Shown: one piece after another, positions 26,528 through 35,366 of the stretch
Position numbering within the stretch: position 1 is the first letter of the stretch
Layout: each line of letters starts with the position of its first letter
Source: Muribaculaceae bacterium
GTDB taxonomy: Bacteria > Bacteroidota > Bacteroidia > Bacteroidales > Muribaculaceae
Length of the DNA: 47,546 bases
Direction: 5' to 3'
NCBI GenBank assembly: GCA_017559355.1
Contig: JAFYSL010000007.1
Coordinates: forward strand, 1-47,546
The notes under the pieces: model-generated
Told to the model about the DNA's origin: nothing
What the model saw: the letters and a program-made list of their open reading frames with translations, nothing else
Database searches by the model: none
Translations under genes and position numbers: made by a program

Positions 26528-29500
26528 ATGAAAAAGATATTAATTTCAGCATTATTAATGGCTGGCGTTGCATATAGTGCTAACGCTGTCACTTATGCTT
26601 ACGACGTAGCATCAAACTATACTGGAACTTATGCTCTTTCTTCACCTGCTAACTACAAAACAGGTAACACAAGCATCAGCTCTAACTATAATAAATCGGG
26701 TAAATGGTATGTGAACGCTGGTCACGGTGGTTTCGAATCTGACGACCGTCCAACTCCAATGCCATTGCTTTCAGGTGGTGAATACTTCTACGAATCAGAA
26801 GGTAACCTCGACCGTGCTTTCCACATGCAAAAATTCTTGGAAAAGAACGGTGGTACTGTGAAGATGTCTCGTACAACTAACACATCTTCTTCAGATATGG
26901 ACCTTACTGCTATCGCAACTGCTTCATCTTCTTATGGTGGTTACTTCATCTCTATGCACTCTAACGGTGCTAACGCGTCAGCTAACTACCACGTTGCGCT
27001 TTACAAAGGTACTAACTCTACTAACTCTGTAGCTGGTTCTGAACGTATGGCATATTGGGACTCTTACAACAACTACAACAATGGTTGTTTGACTGAGTAT
27101 ACTTATGGCACTCCTCGTTCAATGGCCGACTACGACTTGATGGGATGGCACTATGGTGTGCTTCGTACCAACGCTCAACCTGGTTACTTGGTTGAAACTT
27201 GGTTCCACGACTACCGTCCTGAATCATTGCGTTTCAAATCTTCACTTTATAACAAATTCCTTGCATGGCAAATCGCTGTTGCTCGTTTGACTGCTCCTGG
27301 TGGTTCAGGTTCACTTCCTGGCTGTATCGTGGGTGACGTTCGCGACACTTCAAAAGGTTGTGGTTACTCAAGCTACACAACTCGTGGCCGTGACTCTTAC
27401 CTCGCATTGAACGATGTAACTGTAACATTGGAAGGTAATGGTTTGAACCAATCAGTAACTACTGGTGCTAAATGTAATGGTGTATATGCATTCTTCGTTC
27501 CTGCTGGTACATATACTCTTACATTTAAGAAATCAGGTTACAAAACAGTAACTAAATCAGTAACTGTTCAAAACAATAAAGCTGCTCAAAACGACATTAA
27601 CATGAGCGAAGGAGTTGACACTGGCATCTCATTGAACCCAACTTCTACTGGCTTCGGTGAAACAGCTGTAGGTAACACTTCAAGCAAAAACATTACTGTA
27701 ACTGGTACTTCACTTTCTGCTAACATCACAGTTTCTAACTCTGATAACACTAACTTCGCTATCGATAAAACTTCATTCGGTGCTACTGGTGGTACTTTGA
27801 AAGTTACTTATCAACCTAAGTCTGCAGGTTCACACTCTACTACTATCTCATTCGTGAGTGGAACAAGCAAAGCATCTATGGTTGTAACTGGTACAGCTAA
27901 GAACCCTCCTTTGACTTTCACTGAAGGTTGGAACTACTCTGAAAATTCTAACAAGAAAGCTGCTTGGATGGCTAACTGGACTAACTACCGTAACATGGCA
28001 TTTGGCGACGGTAAACTTTATGTAGTTGACGCTGCTAATGGTGTTGTAAAAGTTATCAAAGCTCAAACTGCTGAACACATTAAAGACCTTAACATGACTG
28101 GTGTATCAGGTGGTGCATTGAAGCTTGTTGACGTTGCTTATGTTGATGGTAAAATCATCGGTACTAACATCGCTTTGTCAAGCAATGAAACAATGAAAAC
28201 TCTCAAAGTTTACATTTGGGATAACGACGATGCTGCTCCACGTGTACTTCTTGAAACTACTAACCTCGGTGGTATGACTCGTATCGGTGACGCTATCGAA
28301 GTTCAAGGAAACTTGTCAAGTGGTAAACTTTGCTACCTCGCTCAACAAACTCGTGATTACACTGACGCAGATGGTAATACTAAGAGTGGTAACTGTAACT
28401 CAATCGTTACTTATGCTCTTACAAATGGTGTAGCTTCTACAACTCCTGTTGTAGCTAACATCGACGCATTCATCATTGGTCTTTCTCCACGTGCAATTCC
28501 TGATGGAAATAACTTCTGGGTGGCTGGTCAATCTTATTTGCCAACTCAAGTAACTGCTAACGGTCAATTGACTGCTTCAGTTCCATTGACAGCATTCAAT
28601 ATTGAAGCTGCATTCCACGGTTGTGGTAATGACTTCGTTCCTTTCACATTCAAAGGTAACAAATATGCATTCGCAACTGACTACCAAGCTGTAACTAAAG
28701 CTGGTACATCTGCTACAGCTGACGAAATCAAAACTACTTCACTCCTCGGTGGTCGCGCTGTTCTTATCGACGGTAGTGCTGGTTGGGCTGTTGAAGGTCT
28801 CAAAAATGATGGTAGCTATCCATCTGCTGGTTTGAGCTCTAAAACTCGTAACACTACTTACTCTTCAAGCATCTGTGTTAACGTAAACGAAGACAAGGGT
28901 GTTGAAATGTGGGTATTGGTACACAACCAAGGTATCGCATACTACAAGAACGGTACAGTTCCTACTTACTCTTACGAAAAAGTTCCTGAAATCACAGCTC
29001 CTGCTGAAGTTTCATTAACTGCTGTTGAAGGTCAATCAGCTACTCAAACTATCACAGTTGGTGGTGAACTCCTTACTGGTAACATCTCTGTAGCTCTTTC
29101 TGGTAACTCAGCATTCTCTATTGATAAGACTTCTCTTGCTGCTACTGGTGGTGACATCAAAGTTACTTACAAACCAACTGCTGCTGGTTCACACGAAACA
29201 AAAATTACTTTGACTGCTACTGGCGCTGCTACTAAAACTATCACAGTGAAAGGTACAGCTGAAGCTGCTATCCCAACTGGTCTTACTAAAGTATGGCAAA
29301 ATACTTCAAGCGTTCCTGGTACTGCTGCTGGTGGTGAACTCCGTTTCGCAGCTGTTTCTAATGGCAAACTTATCGTTAACGATAAATCAACTAACTTGAT
29401 TGTCGAAGTAACAGCTACTGGTAACACTACTTACTACGATCCTTCTTCTGCTATCTCTACTAACTATAGTGGCAAGGTTATCGGTACTGCTATCGGTTGT

Positions 29501-30442
29501 GACGATGCTGGTAACATCCTTGTTAACTCAGGCTTCTCTGGTGCTGTTTCAGGTTCTGCATTCACTCTTATCTCTGCCGACCTCAAATCAACTTACAAAA
29601 TTGACTTGAGCGCTATCGAAGGTTACACTTCTGCTCGTTGTGACCAAATTGGTCGCATCCGTGGTAACATGCTTTCAAGCGAAGGTGGTTATGCATTCAT
29701 TACTCCTAATGGTGGCACTTCTGTTCTTGTTGTTAAGATTAAGAATGGTGCTGTAGATACTGACTACACTCAAGTTTCTAACCCAGTTGTAGGTGTTACA
29801 TTGAATACTTCTTGTATGCCTCAACCAGCATTTGCTACTGTTGCTGAAATTGATGCTCTTATGGATGACAACGGTGACCTTTCAAATGCATTCATCATGC
29901 GTTCTCGTGGTGTTCCTGGTAGCGTATATGCTTGGAATGATGACAACTCTTCAATGGTTAAAACATGGACATGTGGCGCTGCAGCTAATGGTTGTACAAC
30001 AGCTAACGCTAGTGTTGAAGGTTTCGACTGGTTTACACTCTATGGTAAATCATACTTCATCATGCCTGTAACTACTGATGGTACAACTGGTACTCGTGGT
30101 TCTAACTTTGCAATCTATGACGAAGAGGGTACTTGCGTTGCTACTTGGACTGAAGGTCAAAAAACTGGTCTCGGTGCTGCAATGGGTAGCTTCATCGCAG
30201 TTCCTAACAACGACTACTCTGTATTCATCTACCACTATGTTCCTGGAACAGTTGCTGAAAAACTCTGCTTCGCAGTTGAACCAATACCAAGTGGTATTGA
30301 CAACATCGTAGTTGAAGAAATGGAAGAAGTTGAAGTTCCTGTTGAATACTACAACCTCCAAGGTGTTAAAGTTGCAGAACCATCTAATGGTATCTTCATC
30401 AAACGCCAAGGTAAAAAAGTTTCAAAAGTTTACGTTAAGTAA
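26528..30442 (+). CDS. Large secreted N-acetylmuramoyl-L-alanine amidase, multidomain
   Basis: A 1304-residue exported protein predicted to cut the amide bond between muramic acid and the stem peptide. A signal peptide (1-20) is followed by an Amidase_3 domain (~58-255) with all four expected catalytic/zinc residues: H66 (NAGHGG), E91 (ESEGNL), H144 (ISMHSNG) and E223 (YLVETWF). Next come a carboxypeptidase-regulatory-like domain (~262-360) and two copies of a beta-sandwich (~362-460 and ~835-930, each with SIDKTS/AIDKTS and ATGG), each followed by a propeller-like region. The tail (YYNLQGVKV...GKKVSKVYVK) resembles a T9SS sorting tail. It is codon-biased and the second gene of the pair. Confidence 0.88.
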   Translation: MKKILISALLMAGVAYSANAVTYAYDVASNYTGTYALSSPANYKTGNTSISSNYNKSGKWYVNAGHGGFESDDRPTPMPLLSGGEYFYESEGNLDRAFHMQKFLEKNGGTVKMSRTTNTSSSDMDLTAIATASSSYGGYFISMHSNGANASANYHVALYKGTNSTNSVAGSERMAYWDSYNNYNNGCLTEYTYGTPRSMADYDLMGWHYGVLRTNAQPGYLVETWFHDYRPESLRFKSSLYNKFLAWQIAVARLTAPGGSGSLPGCIVGDVRDTSKGCGYSSYTTRGRDSYLALNDVTVTLEGNGLNQSVTTGAKCNGVYAFFVPAGTYTLTFKKSGYKTVTKSVTVQNNKAAQNDINMSEGVDTGISLNPTSTGFGETAVGNTSSKNITVTGTSLSANITVSNSDNTNFAIDKTSFGATGGTLKVTYQPKSAGSHSTTISFVSGTSKASMVVTGTAKNPPLTFTEGWNYSENSNKKAAWMANWTNYRNMAFGDGKLYVVDAANGVVKVIKAQTAEHIKDLNMTGVSGGALKLVDVAYVDGKIIGTNIALSSNETMKTLKVYIWDNDDAAPRVLLETTNLGGMTRIGDAIEVQGNLSSGKLCYLAQQTRDYTDADGNTKSGNCNSIVTYALTNGVASTTPVVANIDAFIIGLSPRAIPDGNNFWVAGQSYLPTQVTANGQLTASVPLTAFNIEAAFHGCGNDFVPFTFKGNKYAFATDYQAVTKAGTSATADEIKTTSLLGGRAVLIDGSAGWAVEGLKNDGSYPSAGLSSKTRNTTYSSSICVNVNEDKGVEMWVLVHNQGIAYYKNGTVPTYSYEKVPEITAPAEVSLTAVEGQSATQTITVGGELLTGNISVALSGNSAFSIDKTSLAATGGDIKVTYKPTAAGSHETKITLTATGAATKTITVKGTAEAAIPTGLTKVWQNTSSVPGTAAGGELRFAAVSNGKLIVNDKSTNLIVEVTATGNTTYYDPSSAISTNYSGKVIGTAIGCDDAGNILVNSGFSGAVSGSAFTLISADLKSTYKIDLSAIEGYTSARCDQIGRIRGNMLSSEGGYAFITPNGGTSVLVVKIKNGAVDTDYTQVSNPVVGVTLNTSCMPQPAFATVAEIDALMDDNGDLSNAFIMRSRGVPGSVYAWNDDNSSMVKTWTCGAAANGCTTANASVEGFDWFTLYGKSYFIMPVTTDGTTGTRGSNFAIYDEEGTCVATWTEGQKTGLGAAMGSFIAVPNNDYSVFIYHYVPGTVAEKLCFAVEPIPSGIDNIVVEEMEEVEVPVEYYNLQGVKVAEPSNGIFIKRQGKKVSKVYVK

Positions 30443-30464
30443 TTTGAAATAACCTCACTATAGG

Positions 30465-30500
30465 GAAGGACAGCGTCTAGACGCTGTCCTTTCTTTTTAT
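30465..30500 (+). terminator. Terminator after the amidase gene
   Basis: A 24-nt perfect palindrome (30467-30490; 10-bp stem, CTAG centre, flanked by a further A-T pair) is followed by TTTCTTTTTAT. It is a strong intrinsic terminator that separates the amidase unit from the first PorU-like gene. Confidence 0.9.
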
Positions 30501-30607
30501 CTATACTCATATTCACATCTTAATTTTGATTTACTTATCAATAAATTATTACACAATAAATAAGTGCTATTATGCGTTTATATCTTTAGGAATTTTAGTA
30601 TTAAATC

Positions 30608-33600
30608 ATGAGCGACAACATAATATTGCGAATAATATATATTTTCATCGGAGTGATTTTAGCAATCTCTCCCATCTCTATTAACGCCTTTTCTCTATCA
30701 AAATATAGCGAAAACTCAGCATTAAGTGAAGGACGTTGGGTAAAAGTAAGCATTCCCTCCTCTGGCATATATATGATTTCTAACGAAGATTTGCAAAAAT
30801 GGGGGTTCAATAATCCGTCAAAAGTGCACATATATGGATATGGAGGGAAACGCATATCTGACCACCTTACTGCTAATTCGTATATTGATGATCTTCCTAT
30901 CGTTCAATCTAAAACCACAAATCGTGGTATTGTGTTTTATGCACAGGGAGCCGAATCTTGGGAACGAAATTCAAGCAACCGGTTTACTCACTCCTTAAAT
31001 CCATTTTCATCTGTTGGATACTATCTCGTTAGTGATCGTGAAATCGAGGAAGAGCCCACTTTTGAAATAATAAATAACAACATAACAGAATCTGACATAA
31101 ATAATGCCACAACAAGTTTTACCGAAAGTCTTTATCACGAGACAAACCTCGTAAACCATGGTGAAACTGGGCATCTTCTTTTAGGAGAAGATTTCAAATA
31201 TACCCCTTCGCAAACATTCAAGTTTGTACTCACCGACATAGTACCAGGAGAAAAAGCTTGGTTGCAATGTCAATTTGCCGCAAAAACCTACAATACATCT
31301 TCTTCCCTCACATTTACTGCAAACGGGACGATACTCCCTACAGTTCAAGAAGACATTATTCCAAGTACTTCAGCGAGCGCATATGTGCATGGCAAACTCA
31401 CTACTACACGACACACCTTTGACATTTCAAGCAACCAATTGTCTTTAGGCATTAAAATAGCGTCACAAGCCACGATACAAATGGCTAATCTAGACCATAT
31501 TATAATCAACTATACCCGCAAGCTTAAATTAGTAAATGGTGTTTTGAATTTCCGCTCACTCAATACCTTAATGGCTCTCGACGGAGGTGACACTGGCACT
31601 GAAGTGTGGGACGTTACCGATCCTTTAAATATATACTCACTAAACACCACCAAAAGTGGCAATTCTATTATATTCCAAAATGATTATACTGGATTACGCA
31701 ACTATGTAGCATGGAACGAAAATGCCACATTTCCTTCCCCTTCTTATGTAGGCTCCGTAACCAATCAAAATATCCATGCGACATCAACTCCCGACATGGT
31801 AATTTTCACTCCTAATGAATGGATTGATCAAGCCAATCGACTTGCAAACATTCATCGCAACTCTTCAGACTCTCTAAAGGTTGAGGTGTTTACTGACGAA
31901 GCTGTATATAATGAATTTTCATCGGGTACTCCCGACATCAATGCTTTCCGCAAACTTTTGAAGATGTTCTGGGATAGAGGCGAACAAGAAGGCACTACGC
32001 TAAAATATGCGTTAATGTTTGGTAGAGGTTCGTTTGACAATAAACATCTCACCTATGAGATGAAATCATCTAATTATATTACGCTACCATTATGGGAAAC
32101 CGACAAAGGTCTTGACGATAACGAAAGTTACTGTACTGATGATATCCTTGCATTCCTTCGCGATAATTCAGGTTCAAACATGGGCACAGACCATTATTGC
32201 ATAGGAGTGGGACGTATTCCAGCACGCACTGCCAACGAAGCAAAAAATGCAGTTGACAAGATTGCAACCTATATCAATAATTCTATCAAAAGCGAATGGA
32301 AAAACCAAATGTTGGTAGTGGCCGACGACATGGATAATGGTGTACACATGGAACAAGCCGAAAAGATGATTGATATTTGGGATAACAAAAAAGAAAACAG
32401 CAATTTCCTTGTTAACAAAGTATATATTGACGCATTTACTCGAGAAGGAGTTACATATCCTCAAGCAAAAGCTCAAATGTTTCGTCTTCTCAACGAGGGT
32501 GTAGTGTGGTGGACATACATTGGTCATGCTAATACGACTTCATGGACTCATGATGGGTTATTCTCTTACACCGAAATGAGTTCGCTTTACCTCAAAAATT
32601 TCCCCTTCCTCTATGCAGCGACTTGCGACTATATGCGTTGGGATGCAAATGCCACAAGTGGAGCTGAGGTAATGAACAATCTCACCGATGGAGGTACAAT
32701 TGGAACATTCAGTGCAACACGCCCAGTATATATCGCCAACAACGGATTACTATCTAATGCATTAGCACCATACATTTTAGCTCGCGACAATAATGGCAAA
32801 GCATTGCCATTAGGCGATATAGTACGAAACACTAAAAACAACATTCGTGACTATAAAGGATCGGTGGTATCAGACCGTAATAAACTTCGTTATGCTCTCA
32901 TGGGCGACCCAGCTTTGCGCCTTGCCATACCAGCCTCAACAATTACCATAAGTTCAATCAATGATGCACTTGTAGAACAAGGGGAGGAGGCGGTAATGCA
33001 AGCACGACAAAACTCGGTAGTTAAAGGTTATATTACCGATTTCAATGGCAAACCTCTTAGCAATTTCAATGGTATAATCCATTCAACACTCTATGACGCC
33101 GAAAAGAGTACGGTATCACATGGATATTCCAATGAAGATGACGGCAAAGAAGTGGCATTTGAAGAACATGGCGAAAAATTATTCGCTGGTCGCGACACAG
33201 TAATCAATGGCGAATTTACTATTAACATTTCAATGCCTACCGAAATCACCAATAATTATCGTCCTGCAACCCTCAACCTCTATGCTCAAGCCGACAATGG
33301 AATGGAAGCAATAGGATGTAATCACTCATTCTATGTTTATGGTTTTGATGCTGCTGCCGAAGTTGATACTATCGCACCTCAAATTGAATATTTCTACATC
33401 AATCACGAAGAATTTGACAATGAAGATATTGTAAACGAATCACCAATGATTATTGCTCAAATTTCTGACAATGTGGGTATCAACCTTTCAACAGCGGGAG
33501 TAGGACATCAAATGACATTGCGACTTGATGGAGAGAAATCTTACAATGATGTATCTCTATATTATACTCCTACTGTAAGCGAAATCCCTTCAGGAATCAT

Positions 33601-34030
33601 AAACTACCCTATAGAAAACCTCCCCGACGGCAAACACGAAATACGTCTAAAAGTATGGGATACATCGGGTAATTCTACTGCAAAAGCTCTCACTTTCGAA
33701 GTAAAAAACGGAGCAGTGCCCAATCTATTTGATGTATATACAGATGCTAACCCAGCATATACCGAGGCCAATTTCTTCATCAAGCACGATCGCCCCGATG
33801 CAATGGCAACAGTAACCATTGAGGTGTATAATCTAATGGGTACTCTTGTATGGAGTAACACTAAAACCGCACGTAGTAATATGTTTATATCATCTCCTAT
33901 CAATTGGAATTTGTGCGACATGGCTGGTCGTCGTGTAAATCGAGGCATTTATGTATATCGCGCTTCAATGTCAACCGATGGGATACAATTCAATTCGGTT
34001 GCACAAAAAATTGCGATTGGTGCACAATAA
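30608..34030 (+). CDS. PorU-like C25 peptidase (first copy)
   Basis: A 1140-residue gingipain-type (C25) protease like PorU, which at the outer membrane removes the C-terminal signal of T9SS cargo and attaches A-LPS. Signal peptide is about residues 1-27; the N-terminal region has PSKVHIYGYGG (70-80); the catalytic domain (about 390-745) keeps H640 (YIGHANTTSW) and C673 (YAATCDYMRWD). The C-terminus ends in a beta-sandwich with YNLMGTLVWS, WNLCDMAGRRV and GIYVYR, like the PorU tail. It stands alone between a terminator and rex; TATCTTTA at 30581 is only a near-match to a -7 element. A second copy lies 1.3 kb downstream. See the findings. Confidence 0.88.
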   Translation: MSDNIILRIIYIFIGVILAISPISINAFSLSKYSENSALSEGRWVKVSIPSSGIYMISNEDLQKWGFNNPSKVHIYGYGGKRISDHLTANSYIDDLPIVQSKTTNRGIVFYAQGAESWERNSSNRFTHSLNPFSSVGYYLVSDREIEEEPTFEIINNNITESDINNATTSFTESLYHETNLVNHGETGHLLLGEDFKYTPSQTFKFVLTDIVPGEKAWLQCQFAAKTYNTSSSLTFTANGTILPTVQEDIIPSTSASAYVHGKLTTTRHTFDISSNQLSLGIKIASQATIQMANLDHIIINYTRKLKLVNGVLNFRSLNTLMALDGGDTGTEVWDVTDPLNIYSLNTTKSGNSIIFQNDYTGLRNYVAWNENATFPSPSYVGSVTNQNIHATSTPDMVIFTPNEWIDQANRLANIHRNSSDSLKVEVFTDEAVYNEFSSGTPDINAFRKLLKMFWDRGEQEGTTLKYALMFGRGSFDNKHLTYEMKSSNYITLPLWETDKGLDDNESYCTDDILAFLRDNSGSNMGTDHYCIGVGRIPARTANEAKNAVDKIATYINNSIKSEWKNQMLVVADDMDNGVHMEQAEKMIDIWDNKKENSNFLVNKVYIDAFTREGVTYPQAKAQMFRLLNEGVVWWTYIGHANTTSWTHDGLFSYTEMSSLYLKNFPFLYAATCDYMRWDANATSGAEVMNNLTDGGTIGTFSATRPVYIANNGLLSNALAPYILARDNNGKALPLGDIVRNTKNNIRDYKGSVVSDRNKLRYALMGDPALRLAIPASTITISSINDALVEQGEEAVMQARQNSVVKGYITDFNGKPLSNFNGIIHSTLYDAEKSTVSHGYSNEDDGKEVAFEEHGEKLFAGRDTVINGEFTINISMPTEITNNYRPATLNLYAQADNGMEAIGCNHSFYVYGFDAAAEVDTIAPQIEYFYINHEEFDNEDIVNESPMIIAQISDNVGINLSTAGVGHQMTLRLDGEKSYNDVSLYYTPTVSEIPSGIINYPIENLPDGKHEIRLKVWDTSGNSTAKALTFEVKNGAVPNLFDVYTDANPAYTEANFFIKHDRPDAMATVTIEVYNLMGTLVWSNTKTARSNMFISSPINWNLCDMAGRRVNRGIYVYRASMSTDGIQFNSVAQKIAIGAQ

Positions 34031-34082
34031 TTGATTCTCTCACTATCTTTTATCTTGTGACATTGCGTTTTTTACAATCGCA

Positions 34083-34114
34083 TTTGTATAAAACCATAAT
34101 TATTAGTAATTTTG
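34083..34114 (+). promoter_or_regulatory. Promoter of rex-FAH-porU
   Basis: TTTG (34083-34086) and TAATTTTG (34107-34114) are 20 bp apart, an excellent match. Transcription starting near 34121 rules out translation from the ATG at 34112 and supports ATG 34136 for rex. Confidence 0.7.
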
Positions 34115-34135
34115 CCACAAAACAGCATTCATTAT

Positions 34136-34795
34136 ATGACAGATATTCGCAACCATACACGAGAAATACTTCCTGAGCCTACGCTTAGAAGGTTGCCTTG
34201 GTACTTGGCATATGTGAATATGCTGAATGCTCGCAATGTGGAATTTGTATCATCAACACAAATAGCCAAAGATCTTAATGTTGATGCCTCACAAATAGCC
34301 AAAGACCTCTCATGCCTAAATATCAAGGGAAAAACTCGTATTGGATATGAGGTAAAAATACTCGAACAAGTGCTCCAAAATTTCCTTGGATTTAAGGAGA
34401 TACATAATGCTATTTTGATAGGTGTCGGCAGTCTTGGTGGTGCATTAATTCAAGACTCAGGACTTTCACGATATGGTCTTAACATTGTAGCTGGATTTGA
34501 TGTCAATCCAGCAATCGTAGGCACTAAAATATGTGGTATACCCATTTATAACATTGCCGACCTTGAGTATAAGCGTAAATCACTTAAGGCCGAAATTGCC
34601 ATCATCGCTGTGCCAGTTGACCAAGCACAAAGCGTGGCGGATCTCACTGTTGCTAATGGTATTAAAGCATTGTGGAATTTTACCCCTTCGCGCATAAAAT
34701 TGTCAGACAATATCGTAGTACAAAACACTTCAATCTATTCTCATCTTGCGGTGATGTACAACCGTCTTGACATTCAAAAACAGCAGTCAAAATGA
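34136..34795 (+). CDS. rex: Redox-sensing transcriptional repressor Rex
   Basis: Rex binds DNA when NADH is low and releases it when NADH rises, controlling fermentation and respiration genes. The 219-residue protein begins with a winged-helix domain (PEPTLRRLPWYLAYVNMLNA, then VSSTQIAKDLNVDASQIAKDLS) and has a Rossmann domain with GVGSLGGAL near 95-103 and a domain-swapping C-terminal helix (TSIYSHLAVMYNRL). I chose ATG 34136 because the promoter ends at 34114. The stop overlaps the next gene by 4 nt (ATGA), so translation is coupled to the FAH-family protein. Confidence 0.95.
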   Translation: MTDIRNHTREILPEPTLRRLPWYLAYVNMLNARNVEFVSSTQIAKDLNVDASQIAKDLSCLNIKGKTRIGYEVKILEQVLQNFLGFKEIHNAILIGVGSLGGALIQDSGLSRYGLNIVAGFDVNPAIVGTKICGIPIYNIADLEYKRKSLKAEIAIIAVPVDQAQSVADLTVANGIKALWNFTPSRIKLSDNIVVQNTSIYSHLAVMYNRLDIQKQQSK

Positions 34796-35355
34796 AAATC
34801 ATTTCAATAAATAGAGAACTCAATCAACCCGTAGCAACAGCCATTAACCATGTTACGATTATTCCCGACTCAGCAATTATTCGCGACGGGAAACCTTTTT
34901 TTGTACCAGGGTTCTCTTCTCAATGGAAATATCAAGCTACAATAGCATTTCGCGTAAAACGTTTAGGAAAAAACATCTCTACTCGCTTTGCTCATCGTTA
35001 CATTGATGCTATTGCTTTAGCAGTTAACACCCTTCCCCTCGATCTTATCAATTCCATTGCTCCATCAGCAACTACTACAGCTTTTGACGGAGCATTTATT
35101 ATTGGCGATTGGGTTGAGACTGAAACCTTTAACGATTCAACGCTATCAGTAACGATTGGAGATGATACTCAATCGATTGCTCTCTCTCAACTTGCCATTG
35201 AAGAAACTGTTGCTTCTTTGAGTCAATATTTCACACTCAAAATTGGAGACATCATCTGCCCAGCAGTACTTCCAATTTGCAACGATATTAAACTCAATAC
35301 AATAATCGAAGGAACGCTCAACGGCGACAATAATTTGAAACTAAAATTTAAATAA
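34792..35355 (+). CDS. Degenerate fumarylacetoacetate hydrolase (FAH) family protein
   Basis: A 187-residue protein with the FAH-family fold pattern: IPDSAIIRDGKPFFVPGF (25-41), RLGKNISTRFAHRY (57-70) and AFDGAFIIGDWV near 98-109. Family enzymes hold Mg2+ through an E-x-E pair and a later Asp. By my alignment with typical Bacteroidetes members (from memory), these positions are Q48, T50 and N79 here, and the usual substrate-side Lys residues are also missing. It is therefore probably catalytically dead. It overlaps rex by 4 nt and precedes the second porU by 11 nt. The gene order FAH-porU-porV-ispF is, as I recall, also present in Porphyromonas. Confidence 0.75.
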   Translation: MKIISINRELNQPVATAINHVTIIPDSAIIRDGKPFFVPGFSSQWKYQATIAFRVKRLGKNISTRFAHRYIDAIALAVNTLPLDLINSIAPSATTTAFDGAFIIGDWVETETFNDSTLSVTIGDDTQSIALSQLAIEETVASLSQYFTLKIGDIICPAVLPICNDIKLNTIIEGTLNGDNNLKLKFK

Positions 35356-35366
35356 CATACAACACT

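Noticed and set aside
30050-30409. 119-residue antisense frame within the amidase gene
   Set aside because: It is a shadow frame created by strong codon bias; the sense frame has clear domains and motifs.
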